A DNA stretch of 37,341 bases. It comes from an uncultured Bacteroidaceae bacterium. GTDB lineage: Bacteria; Bacteroidota; Bacteroidia; Bacteroidales; Bacteroidaceae. The notes beneath the pieces are model-generated. The model saw only the letters and a list, made by a program, of their open reading frames with translations. It searched no databases and had not been told where the DNA came from. The stretch spans positions 1 to 37,341 of the forward strand of contig CAKQRW010000034.1 in the NCBI GenBank assembly GCA_934271655.1. The letters are read 5' to 3'. Positions 1-8,036 of this stretch are shown here, piece after piece; position 1 is the stretch's first letter; each line of letters begins with the position of its first letter. The position numbers and the translations under genes were made by a program.

Positions 1-96
1 TCGCCGTTTGCGGCGCTTATAGAGGACATGTGGTCTCTGATATACAAATGGCTTATTGATAATTCAGCAAACACTAAGTACCTCCTCAATGCAATC

Positions 97-477
97 TTAA
101 TTTCTGTATTCCGTAGGATTTACACCAAGGTTATGCAAGACGTAACGGCTGAAATATGCAGGGGACGAGAAGTTGAACATATCGGAAATCTGCACGAACG
201 ACAACGATTTATCGCGCAACAACCGGGAGATGTCGAGCGTGGTGTAGCGGTTTATCCAAAAGTTGGCTGCATAACCGCTCACCACCTTAGACACTTCAGA
301 GAGGTATTTTGACGTTACGCAAAGTTTGTCGGCATACCACGTAACCTCACGGTGGCTGCGATACTCTCCGCTTTCTAATAACGAGAGAAAACGGTTCATC
401 AGCGTAGCGTATTGTGTTGACATGTCGCTCTCTTGGTATAGCGTGGCGTGGAAATAAAAGAAGTCTATAGACGCCAT
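97..477 (-). pseudogene. AraC-family regulator, C-terminal remnant
   Basis: The 126-residue reading frame contains the C-terminal DNA-binding part of an AraC/XylS-type regulator: a first helix-turn-helix around residues 44-65 (WYADKLCVTSKYLSEV) and a second around residues 90-115 (ISDMFNFSSPAYFSRYV), ending in the usual NPTEYRN tail. Intact members are about 280-300 residues with an N-terminal cupin-like sensing domain, which is absent here. The apparent ATG at 475-477 lies exactly where an oppositely oriented aldo/keto reductase remnant begins, so this is a truncated gene with a fortuitous start rather than a short regulator. The C-terminal part carries no stop or frameshift, so the truncation may be fairly recent. 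Regulation of the adjacent reductase is inferred only from the divergent layout. Confidence 0.75.
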
Positions 478-1344
478 GTTCTATTACAACGAACGGGGCA
501 CAGGCTGGGGAATCAAGGAGAGTGGTGTGCCACGAGAGCAGATTTGGCTGACCAGTAAGATTTCCGGAAATCTTGCCGATGCCCCAAAACGCATTCGAGG
601 GTATGCTCCAACGCTTGCAGGTGGACTACATCGACTTGGTATACATCCACCATCCTGCTGAAACTTTGGCAGACATCCTCGCATGTTGGCGTGTGATGGA
701 GACAGAATACAAAGCTGGAAGAATCCGGGCTTTGGGCATCAGCAATTTCGACAACCGTATGGATGCGTTCAACTATATCATGAACAACGCAGAAATCAAA
801 ACACAGGTTGCACAGATAGAGTGCCATCCGCTCGCTCAGCGTACAGACGCAAGGCAACTCTATGCCAACAATTATGACATACAGGTGGAATGTTGGTATC
901 CGCTGAACCACAACAGCGGCGATGTCGACAACGCCACGCTCAGACAGATAGCCGACGCACACGGAAAGTCGGTCTATCAGGTCATCCTGCGATGGCATAT
1001 GCAAGAAGGCCTATGCCCCGTGCCTGGCTCTACCAACCCTGCTCATCGACATCTTCGATTTTGAATTGTCTGATGCAGAAATGGCTGCCATCCGTGCCAT
1101 AGACCGTGGCGATGCCGGAAGGTCATTTCGCATATCCTACGGCAACTGGAACTTTGGCAACTTCCAGGATTACACTTACGAGCACACTTTCACGCCGACG
1201 GCTATTGCAAGTGTGAAAGCCGCCGACGGTGATGCCGATGCAACTATTTATACTCTTAACGGCAAGCAAGTGTCCGCTCCACAAAAAGGTGTGAACATTA
1301 CTCGATTGGGCGATGGAACCACAAAGAAGATATTGGTGCCATAA
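461..1344 (+). pseudogene. aldo/keto reductase, truncated and frameshifted
   Basis: Three successive frames read as one aldo/keto reductase. Frame 2 gives FYYNERGTGWGIKESGVPRE and WLTSKISG up to about 585. Frame 3 gives FEGMLQRLQVDYIDLVYIHH, RALGISNFD and PVPGSTNPAH up to about 1045. Frame 1 gives IDIFDFELSDAEM and the C-terminus. The first shift is near a CCCCAAAA run (581-588). The second looks like a small out-of-frame deletion between PAH and IDIFDF, where helix residues are missing. The N-terminal strand with the catalytic Asp and the start are lost. The NADPH-dependent carbonyl reductase fold is therefore broken in three places. The last 35 residues (IYTLNGKQVSAPQKGVN..KKILVP) resemble the C-terminal tail of secreted Prevotella proteins, suggesting that the ancestral enzyme was exported. 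Confidence 0.8.
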
Positions 1345-1349
1345 TATAT

Positions 1350-1841
1350 TCAAGTTTCGGATTTACAAAATCACGTATGAAGCGAGCCTTACAGTCCTTG
1401 TCAGTCTGCAAGATGGAAGCGTATAAATATTTCGTCAGGTCCTGTCTGGGGACAGCCAGGCCAAACTAGGAACGCTCAATGGCGAATAAATCCAAGGAAC
1501 ATCTATTAGGGGCGCCGCATTACTTATTTCTCAGTTAGTAAAAGGATCTTTAAAAAATATTTATAGCATGTTGTCGGCCGCTGCCCAGCGGCTGACAACA
1601 TGTTTAGAGAATAGACTGCAAAAAAGAGAAATGGTGTTTTGTAATATAATGACTATTAATAATATATATACTTTTGTTTATAATCGCTCCATGCTTGATC
1701 CGCAATAGTCCGCTCTTGGTGTGGCCTGTTTGTCCTCCGGACTGGGCATGGCGTAAGTGTTGCGTGATGTATTTTCCACCTGCACGCTCGTCTCTTGCGC
1801 TAAACTCACCATATACTTTAGTTTGTAAATCCGAAACTTAA
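1350..1841. mobile_element. MITE-like 492-bp element with TIRs and 9-bp target duplication
   Basis: The ends are 20-bp terminal inverted repeats differing at one base: TcAAGTTTCGGATTTACAAA at 1350-1369 and its complement at 1822-1841. Both are flanked directly by the same 9-mer, ATAATATAT, at 1341-1349 and 1842-1850, which reads as a target-site duplication overlapping the stop codon of the reductase remnant. The interior has no recognisable transposase; it contains a 36-nt palindrome (1567-1602) and one weak minus-strand ORF. This fits a non-autonomous element mobilised by a transposase encoded elsewhere. The family cannot be assigned from the termini alone. The flanks are A+T-rich, which weakens the duplication slightly, but its exact placement at both TIR ends is hard to get by chance. 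Confidence 0.65.
1567..1602. repeat. strong palindrome inside the MITE-like element
   Basis: CATGTTGTCGGCCGCT pairs with AGCGGCTGACAACATG over 16 bp with a single G-T wobble and a 4-nt loop. It is preceded by an A-rich run (1550-1557) but not followed by a T-run. It could act as a terminator for leftward transcription or be a structural part of the element. Confidence 0.6.
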
Positions 1842-1874
1842 ATAATATATCGTCAAGAAACGTATTGCCTAATT

Positions 1875-2068
1875 TCAATAATGTCGATAGGTGTGTAACC
1901 TTCCTCGCTCTAATCGAGTCCTCTTTGCAAGCTGAAGGAAATAGTCGTCCGACCAGATGTCAAGTTCCTTTGGGTTGCGGTAAAAGACAATACGTCAGCT
2001 TTCACCTGACTAATGTCGGCAGTAGCGAGACGGTTGTTCAGTTTCTCGAGAAAAGACTCCCTGGGGTA
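1875..2068 (-). pseudogene. AbiEii/AbiGii-type nucleotidyltransferase toxin, C-terminal remnant
   Basis: The minus strand reads LEKLNNRLATADISQVKADV then LSF, then, one base out of frame, YRNPKELDIWSDDYF and LQLAKRTRLE before a TGA at 1875-1877. This matches my recollection of the C-terminus of AbiEii/AbiGii toxin family nucleotidyltransferases (the KADV..F region followed by ELxIWSxxYF). The frame break lies at a TTTT run near 1983-1988 and looks like loss of one T. Only about 60 residues of a normally 250-300-residue protein remain; the nucleotidyltransferase core is absent and no AbiEi antitoxin partner is present. The upstream boundary is blurred and meets a 17-bp perfect hairpin. This is a dead fragment of an abortive-infection toxin-antitoxin module. 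Confidence 0.55.
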
Positions 2069-2071
2069 GCA

Positions 2072-2120
2072 AAATTTGGAACAGAAAACGAAGGAAAACT
2101 TACTTTTCTGTTCCAAATTT
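2072..2120. repeat. perfect 17-bp inverted repeat
   Basis: AAATTTGGAACAGAAAA (2072-2088) is the exact complement of TTTTCTGTTCCAAATTT (2104-2120), with a 15-nt loop. The A/T-rich outer stem could serve as a bidirectional terminator or be an insertion scar at the broken end of the toxin remnant. Confidence 0.6.
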
Positions 2121-2183
2121 AACTGTTTTAACTAAAGATGCTCCTCCTTTTTATCTTCATGCATACTTGTTGCTATCCCTTCT

Positions 2184-2372
2184 TCACTCGATGTAAGACA
2201 CAATCTTTCCATTGGTTTTCATCCCTCGTTTTCTCGCCATGGCAAAGTAGAAGTGAACTTCACTTTGCTCATTTGGCTTGCTGAAAACGTTCCACCTTTT
2301 GAAGTCCACATAGTCACGATAGATGTTTCTGTTGCCACTTCGCAACTTGTCATACATCCGGTTTTTCATCAC
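2184..2372 (-). CDS. small unrecognised ORF, 62 aa
   Basis: An open frame of 62 residues, basic and rich in aromatic residues (MYDKLRSGNRNIYRDYVDF, FYFAMARKRGMKTNG). I do not recognise it. The composition is protein-like rather than a shadow of another gene, and no other reading frame here is better. It sits between a dead toxin remnant and the MATE gene, so it may be another fragment of the same decayed accessory segment. No promoter was seen. Confidence 0.3.
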   Translation of the reverse strand: MMKNRMYDKLRSGNRNIYRDYVDFKRWNVFSKPNEQSEVHFYFAMARKRGMKTNGKIVSYIE

Positions 2373-2433
2373 CTTTGGTAGTATAAAAATACATAATCAC
2401 GTCACTTTGAAAGAGAAACTTATTTTTCTATTT

Positions 2434-3771
2434 CTAAGAGTGTATTTGTTTCCTGTTGACTGTCTTGCGAAACTGGAAGAAAAAGCACAAGCCTGCTGTG
2501 GTGAGGCCAAAGGGAAATGACCACCATACTCCTATGGCTCCCATACCGCCAGGAAAAGCGAAGGTGTAAGCCAATGGCAAGCTGATAATGCAGTAGGCGA
2601 AGAAGGCATACCATACCATCGCTTTCACGTTTTCTATGGCTCTCAAGGCATTGGCGTAAATAGTCTGGAGACAGTCGCCAAACTGATAGCAGGCAAAGCA
2701 TGGAAGGACAGCGTAGAAGAGAGCCTTGACGCTCTCACTGGTAGTAAAGGCTGCTGCTATGCCATGAGAAAGACTAAGCACAGTCGTGGTGGCAACGATG
2801 CCTATAGACAAGGCCATTGCAAAAGAGGTATGGGCAGTCCGCCGTACTTCTGTCCAGTCGCCAAGACCTCGGTAATGTGCCATGCGAATGGCAGCAGCAG
2901 CCCCAACGCCATAGTACGTCATGAAACATACAGTTCCTACTGTGCATGCTATCTGGTGCATGGCAAGAGCGTCAGCTCCTATCCATCCCATGAAGATAGC
3001 ACAGACGTTGAATGATCCTGCCTCAAGACATAGCTGCCCTGATATGGGCAGTCCGAGCCTGGCCAGCAGAAGTATGCCTTTGCGTGTGCATCGTGGTGGT
3101 GCGACGTTGCCCGATGTGACATCCGCCAGGCGATGGCTGTAGACGTAGCGACGTATGGCTATGTATAATGCCAGCGGCATGAGCATGCGTGAGATGAGTG
3201 TGGCAAGTCCTGCTCCTGTCAGTCCGAGGTCGGCCGTAAAAATAAGCAAGTAGTTGAGTACAAAATTGACTATGTTTGAGCCTATCACAATCCACATTGG
3301 AGTCTTAGTGTCGCCCATGGCGTCTGAGAATTGCTTCATGGAATTGAAAAGCGAGACAAATGGCATGGAACAGAGCATGATAAGGAAATAGGGCCGTATG
3401 AGCGGCATGAGTTCAACAGGCTGTCCCAGACTGTCTATGTTGATATACAGAACTGTCATGAGTGCTATAATAAAAATTGAGGCAAGAAGATTGAGCACGT
3501 TGCTGTTATAGAATGTGCGCAACACCTCCATGTGCTTTCCCTGTCCATAGTGGCGGGCCACAACGGGCGAAGTGGCGTAGGATATGCCAAGAAGGAAATA
3601 GATGACGAGATTAAAAATGTTGTTGACAAAACCTGCGGCAGAAAGTTCGGAGGTGCCATATTGTCCAACCATGATAGTGTCTGCCCATCCTTGCATGATG
3701 TTGCCTATCTGTCCTATGATAATAGGATAAGCCAGATGCATTATAGATGATATTCTTGTTGTGTTTTGCAT
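2434..3771 (-). CDS. MATE-family multidrug/cation antiporter
   Basis: A 445-residue polytopic membrane protein of normal length for the MATE (NorM/DinF-like) efflux family, in the inner membrane. The N-terminus has the typical features: LAYPIIIGQIGNIMQGWADTI around residues 13-34, then VGQYGTSELSAAG, and STSP-like SYATSPVVARHYGQG near residues 65-77. About 12 hydrophobic segments fall into two halves, the second beginning near residue 235 (LGLPISGQLCLEAGSF). Members export cationic drugs or metabolites using Na+ or H+ gradients; the substrate cannot be read from sequence. The ATG at 3771 gives the expected N-terminal leader. The gene appears monocistronic: 184 nt separate it from the next gene upstream, and a decayed region lies downstream. 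Confidence 0.92.
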   Translation of the reverse strand: MQNTTRISSIMHLAYPIIIGQIGNIMQGWADTIMVGQYGTSELSAAGFVNNIFNLVIYFLLGISYATSPVVARHYGQGKHMEVLRTFYNSNVLNLLASIFIIALMTVLYINIDSLGQPVELMPLIRPYFLIMLCSMPFVSLFNSMKQFSDAMGDTKTPMWIVIGSNIVNFVLNYLLIFTADLGLTGAGLATLISRMLMPLALYIAIRRYVYSHRLADVTSGNVAPPRCTRKGILLLARLGLPISGQLCLEAGSFNVCAIFMGWIGADALAMHQIACTVGTVCFMTYYGVGAAAAIRMAHYRGLGDWTEVRRTAHTSFAMALSIGIVATTTVLSLSHGIAAAFTTSESVKALFYAVLPCFACYQFGDCLQTIYANALRAIENVKAMVWYAFFAYCIISLPLAYTFAFPGGMGAIGVWWSFPFGLTTAGLCFFFQFRKTVNRKQIHS

Positions 3772-3926
3772 GAATATAAATTTATAGTGTTGTAACCGGT
3801 TGTGATGTCGTAACTTTACATATAAAAAGCAAGTAGGAATTCAATTATCACGAAGGAAATGAACGCCTGCCTGCTCTTTGTCTTTTATATGTTGCTGAAC
3901 TAAAAATAAATAATACAAATATTATT

Positions 3927-3964
3927 ATTACATGTGTTACCCTTCATTACATGTGTCATTCTTT
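3927..3964. repeat. 19-nt tandem duplication of a CDS 3' end
   Basis: ATTACATGTGTtAcccttc (3927-3945) and ATTACATGTGTcAttcttt (3946-3964) are adjacent direct copies. The second contains the stop codon (3956-3958, minus strand) of the DUF6057-like gene; the first lies in the spacer and carries TTA, a TAA stop, at the equivalent place. Confidence 0.7.
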
Positions 3965-5212
3965 TGGCGCTATAATGCCATTGGCTTTCTTGCTGTAGTC
4001 GTGATACCACCAGTATGTGTGGCCGTAAGCTCTGTGCGTGCGATTGATGCGTTCTCTCTCTTCTGTGATGGATGCCTTGATATGGCAGTAATCGCGGTAG
4101 GCAGAGATGAAAGCTGTATCAGTAAATGTGGCGAGTGTGTCGTGGCCAATAACAACCTTTCCGTCGTAGGCATAGCGTTGGTTGGCGGCAAGCAGCAAAG
4201 CTTCGCGATAGGCACGCGGTAGACTGTCGGGCTTTAATGGAGGCAGACTGTCGTTGACGCCAGGCTCATAGACGTAGCGGTAGAAGCGTGGCAGAGAGCG
4301 GAGAAACGACTTGAGGTCGTTGTTGAGCAACTGCGTGCAAAGAAAATAGTCGTTGGTGTGCTCGTTGGCGAGCGTGTCTGCCGCATAGAGCAGCTCATAG
4401 AATCTTTTTTCGTCCCTAACACTCTTGCCACAAAAGGCACCGAGATGGTGACAGATATCGGAAGTGGGAACACGATAGTATGGCGTGGTGTCATGCACGT
4501 CGAGCAGTCCCTTGGCTCCGTAGTACTGTGGATAGTCAAAGATGCGCTCTGGCAACTCTCCAAGACGTGACAGGGCATACATGCGTAGCTGCGTGAGACG
4601 TCTGGAAGACTTGAGAGATTTCTTCCCTACTTCTGTGGCGCCTGCATAGTCGCCCTCCAGTATGAGCCTCTCTGTCTTCAGTTCATAATGGTAAACGTCA
4701 GAAGTGTGTGACATCGAGCCCGCTATGAGTATCAGCACGAAGAGGATGATGTAGTTGGGGTACATGAGCGTCTTCACGCCATAGATTGATGCCTCATCTT
4801 CATGGTACAGGGCGCGTATCACAGCTACCGCCACCACATAGAGCAGCAATATGGCAGGAGCGGCCCACATCCAGGCTCCGAAGGTGAAGTGCAGAAGCAC
4901 ATCGCTTGTGGCATCGGTGAAGATGATGAGAAGGAGCGTGGAAGGCACGTATGAGAGCGCATGCCAGCGTGATGGAAGGCGCGACAGCATTGCCACGACC
5001 CATTGCACCAGCTGCAGTACAGCGGTAGAGATGATTGCTCCGACAAAGAGGTTGTAGCTGGTAAGTCCTTTGGAATAGACATGCTGGGCCTCTGCGAGCA
5101 CCTCGCCTTGCAGGAAGTAGAGGTAACTGAATGTGAAGGCTATAAACAGAATGCCGCAGGAATAACGTATTAGTCCTGCGGTCTTCTGTTGGTAATGTGT
5201 GTAGTTGTTCAC
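3956..5212 (-). CDS. DUF6057-like membrane protein
   Basis: A 418-residue protein with about five hydrophobic segments in the first 175 residues (for example around 16-33, 53-72, 87-100, 112-133 and 152-167), followed by a soluble, helix-rich region. The region from about residue 175 (ELKTERLILEGDYAGATEVG) looks TPR-like: repeated helical pairs with small/aromatic spacing. The architecture matches what I recall of the Bacteroidetes family DUF6057; this is recognition by architecture and phrase, not a search. The function is unknown. The start is the ATG at 5212, just before a set of short degenerate repeats (5229-5300). Its 3' end is tandemly duplicated into the downstream spacer. Confidence 0.7.
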   Translation of the reverse strand: MNNYTHYQQKTAGLIRYSCGILFIAFTFSYLYFLQGEVLAEAQHVYSKGLTSYNLFVGAIISTAVLQLVQWVVAMLSRLPSRWHALSYVPSTLLLIIFTDATSDVLLHFTFGAWMWAAPAILLLYVVAVAVIRALYHEDEASIYGVKTLMYPNYIILFVLILIAGSMSHTSDVYHYELKTERLILEGDYAGATEVGKKSLKSSRRLTQLRMYALSRLGELPERIFDYPQYYGAKGLLDVHDTTPYYRVPTSDICHHLGAFCGKSVRDEKRFYELLYAADTLANEHTNDYFLCTQLLNNDLKSFLRSLPRFYRYVYEPGVNDSLPPLKPDSLPRAYREALLLAANQRYAYDGKVVIGHDTLATFTDTAFISAYRDYCHIKASITEERERINRTHRAYGHTYWWYHDYSKKANGIIAPKE

Positions 5213-5228
5213 GTAAAGTGTGTTTTTT

Positions 5229-5300
5229 ATAATCGCGATATGTATTCACAATCGTGATCTGTTTACAATCGATATGTATTTACAATCGTGATGTGTTTCT
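5229..5300. repeat. four degenerate ~18-nt tandem repeats upstream of a start codon
   Basis: Units at 5229-5247, 5248-5264, 5265-5281 and 5282-5300 share the core ACAATCGtgATnTGTtT. They lie 17-88 nt upstream of the DUF6057-like start, in what should be its promoter/leader, so copy number could affect expression. The repeats contain near-palindromic AATCGCGATA and ATCGAT cores. Confidence 0.7.
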
Positions 5301-5348
5301 AACATTCGTCATCCCTTTAAGGGAATAGTCTTGCAGAGTAGCCCGACA

Positions 5349-7460
5349 CTATTTGTCTTCTTTCTTCTCAGGCTCTTTGCGTAAAACTACTGCTGAGCGA
5401 GCTGGAATGTAAAGCTTGAGCCATCCCTTGCCATCTTTCTCGTATATAGGGTCATAATTGGTGAAATGTCGAACAGAGTCATCTGCCAGATCGTTTCCGC
5501 CAAAGACCTTGCTGTCGGTATTGAGCACCACATCGTAGCAACCCTGCGGAACTATGAATCCGTAGTCTGTATACGAGTGTGTCGGAGAGAAGTTGAAGAC
5601 AAAGAGCAGATCACCACGGCTGTAGGCAAGTATCTGGTCGCCGTCATTATGCCACACTTCCACCACAGGAGTCTTCTGGAAGTTGCGGACAGACGTGATA
5701 GTCTTGAGCATAGACTTGTCAAAGTCGCCCAAGTAGCGGTAGCACAATTCGTCATTATCCACCAGGTTCCATTGGCGGCGCGCATACTTGTAGCTCCATC
5801 CGTTGCCTTCGCGTGGGAAATCGATCCACTCAGGATGTCCGAACTCATTTCCCATGAAGTTGAGGTAGCCTCCGTTCATGGTCGAAGCCGTGAGCAGGCG
5901 AATCATCTTGTGGAGAGCTATGCCACGGTTGGCCACGAAATTCTCGTCGCCCTTGCGGAAATGCCAGTACATGTCAGCATCGATGAGTCGGAAGATGATG
6001 GTCTTGTCGCCCACAAGAGCCTGGTCGTGCGACTCGGTATATGATATGGTCTTCTCGTCCTGTCGTCTGTTGGTTGTCTCCCAGAACATGCTTGACGGTT
6101 TCCAGTCCTCGTCTTTCAGTTCCTTGATAGTCTTGATCCAATAGTCAGGAATGTTCATAGCCATGCGATAGTCAAAGCCGTAGCCTCCGTCCTTAAATGG
6201 AGCTGCCAGCCCAGGCATGCCCGACACCTCCTCGGCTATTGTGATGGCCTTAGGATTGACTTCATGTATGAGCAGATTGGCTAGCGTCAGGTAGGCGATG
6301 GCCTCGTCGTCCTCATGTCCGTTGTAGTAGTCGGCATATCCGCCGAAGGCCTCTCCCAAGCCATGGCTGTAGTAAAGCATAGATGTGACTCCGTCAAATC
6401 GGAATCCGTCAAACTTAAACTCGTCGAGCCAGTACTTGCAGTTGGATAGCAGATAGTGTATCACCTCGTTGCGTCCGTAGTCGAAGCAGAGCGAGTCCCA
6501 TGCCGGATGCTCACGTCGTCCGCCCTGCATGAAATACTGGCATCCGTCGCCAGCGAAGTTGCCAAGTCCCTCCAGCTCATTCTTCACAGCATGTGAGTGG
6601 ACTATATCCATGATGACGGCTATGCCCATCTGGTGGGCTGTGTCTATGAGTTCCTTCAGTTCGTCTGGTGTGCCGAAGCGGCTGGAAGGCGCAAAGAAAT
6701 TGCTGACGTGGTAGCCGAATGAGCCATAGTAAGGATGCTCGGCAATGGCCATCACCTGAATGGCGTTGTAACCGTCAGCCTTGATGCGCGGCAGTATGTT
6801 GTCCTTAAACTCTGTATATGTGCCGACCTTCTCAGCGTCCTGAGCCATGCCTACATGGCATTCATAGATGAGCAGCGGACAGGTATTGGGCTTGAAGTTC
6901 GTTTTCTTGAATTGGTATGGATCGGCAGGAGCCCATACCTGTGCAGAGAAGATCTTCGTCTCCTCGTCCTGCACCACACGGTTGGCATATGATGGTATGC
7001 GTTCTCCCTCGCCTCCTTCCCATTTGACCTTGAGCTTATAGAGGTCGCCATGATGCATCTGGCTGCTCTTGAGCTTTATTTCCCAGTTGCCGTTGTCGAT
7101 GCGTGTCATCTTGTATTTCTCGTCCTCTTTCCAGTCGTTGAACTGTCCGATGAGATAAATCTCTTTTGCATTTGGAGCCCACTCACGGAACACCCATCCA
7201 CGTGGCAACTTATGCAGTCCGAAGTAAAGATATCCGCTGGCAAAGTCGGAGAGAGTCTGCTTGCCGCCATTGGTGAGCTGGTCAAGTTTGTATAGGGCGT
7301 GCTGGTGTCGGCCGACGATAGCCTCCTCATATGGTTCGAGCCATGAGTCGTTCTTCACCAGTCCGATGTGTTTCACTTTTGCGGCCGTCTTCTTGGCGGT
7401 GGCAGGCGCAGCTTTTTTTGCTGCTGCGGCTGTAGATTTAGCTTTCTTACTTGTTGCCAT
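5349..7460 (-). CDS. glgB: 1,4-alpha-glucan branching enzyme (GH13, eukaryote-like class)
   Basis: A 703-residue enzyme that introduces alpha-1,6 branches into glycogen in the cytoplasm. The CBM48-like domain is at about residues 70-175 (WAPNAKEIYLIGQFNDW). The GH13 barrel follows, with the region-II motif DGFRFDGVTSMLY (nucleophile Asp356), the general acid Glu410 in TIAEEVSGMPG and TESHDQALVGDKT (His478, Asp479). The phrases and numbering are closer to eukaryotic GBE1 than to E. coli GlgB. The first ~30 residues form an unusual Lys/Ala-rich tail (KKAKSTAAAAKKAAPATAKK) before the conserved part. It starts 8 nt after the YhcH-like gene and is probably cotranscribed with it. No glycogen synthase or phosphorylase is present in the window. 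Confidence 0.95.
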   Translation of the reverse strand: MATSKKAKSTAAAAKKAAPATAKKTAAKVKHIGLVKNDSWLEPYEEAIVGRHQHALYKLDQLTNGGKQTLSDFASGYLYFGLHKLPRGWVFREWAPNAKEIYLIGQFNDWKEDEKYKMTRIDNGNWEIKLKSSQMHHGDLYKLKVKWEGGEGERIPSYANRVVQDEETKIFSAQVWAPADPYQFKKTNFKPNTCPLLIYECHVGMAQDAEKVGTYTEFKDNILPRIKADGYNAIQVMAIAEHPYYGSFGYHVSNFFAPSSRFGTPDELKELIDTAHQMGIAVIMDIVHSHAVKNELEGLGNFAGDGCQYFMQGGRREHPAWDSLCFDYGRNEVIHYLLSNCKYWLDEFKFDGFRFDGVTSMLYYSHGLGEAFGGYADYYNGHEDDEAIAYLTLANLLIHEVNPKAITIAEEVSGMPGLAAPFKDGGYGFDYRMAMNIPDYWIKTIKELKDEDWKPSSMFWETTNRRQDEKTISYTESHDQALVGDKTIIFRLIDADMYWHFRKGDENFVANRGIALHKMIRLLTASTMNGGYLNFMGNEFGHPEWIDFPREGNGWSYKYARRQWNLVDNDELCYRYLGDFDKSMLKTITSVRNFQKTPVVEVWHNDGDQILAYSRGDLLFVFNFSPTHSYTDYGFIVPQGCYDVVLNTDSKVFGGNDLADDSVRHFTNYDPIYEKDGKGWLKLYIPARSAVVLRKEPEKKEDK

Positions 7461-7468
7461 AGTGCTTT

Positions 7469-7912
7469 TTATGCTTTAACCTTGAATATTACCTTTACTA
7501 TCTTATCCTCATCAGAAATGCATGGAGCATGGCCGTCCTGAGGGAAGAACATGACGAATTCCCCAGGCTGCACCGTAATGTAATTCTCAGCCATTCCCTC
7601 ATAGAACGTGATGTCCTTCTCCGCGTTGTATGCAGACTCAGGCAGATTAGCGCGTGATGTGTAGCCAAAAGTCTCAGGACAAGACAGGGGAATCTGTATG
7701 TCTATCATGCGGTCGTGTGTCTCTATCCTTGCGCTTTCAGCCGTCTTGCCGTTGGCCACACTATTGTTGACAAACAGGTTGTTTCCATCGATGAGGGTCT
7801 TGCCTGCTGGCAGGCTTGTCAAGTCTGTACTCTTCAGAAACTCCACCACCTTCGGTAAGAAAGGATTGATGGAAGCATACATGGCGAGGTTTTCAATTTT
7901 GTCTAAAATCAT
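7469..7912 (-). CDS. YhcH/YjgK/YiaL family protein
   Basis: A 147-residue cupin-like protein of the YhcH/YjgK/YiaL (DUF386) family. Family features visible are the ETHDRMIDIQIPLSC segment (residues ~66-80) with its conserved His and Asp, Glu in the FYEG segment, and PGEFVMFFPQDGHAPC (~119-134), whose His/Asp residues would form the metal site. Family members are linked to sugar-acid handling: YhcH sits with sialic acid catabolism genes in E. coli, and one member was named a beta-galactosidase beta subunit. Here it is directly upstream of glgB (8 nt gap), suggesting shared transcription but not a proven role in glycogen metabolism. The length is normal for the family. Confidence 0.88.
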   Translation of the reverse strand: MILDKIENLAMYASINPFLPKVVEFLKSTDLTSLPAGKTLIDGNNLFVNNSVANGKTAESARIETHDRMIDIQIPLSCPETFGYTSRANLPESAYNAEKDITFYEGMAENYITVQPGEFVMFFPQDGHAPCISDEDKIVKVIFKVKA

Positions 7913-8036
7913 AGCCGTTTGTTTCTTTTTAGGTTTAGCGATGGCCGGATATCCACTTGGCGTGTCCTCCCATTGTGGAGCACATCCACGCTATGTCGCT
8001 ATTCAAGCCATCACGTGCTGATATTAGTTAGTTGTA

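Noticed and set aside
2..15. Short CGCCG..CGGCG hairpin at the left edge
   Set aside because: Only a 5-bp stem without a T-run or context; not worth a feature call.
1678..1878. Minus-strand 66-residue ORF across the right end of the MITE-like element
   Set aside because: It crosses the TIR, has no recognisable domain and uses a start inside the spacer; probably fortuitous.
1865..2122. Plus-strand 85-residue ORF
   Set aside because: It lies antisense to the frame-corrected AbiEii/AbiGii-type remnant, which explains the region better.
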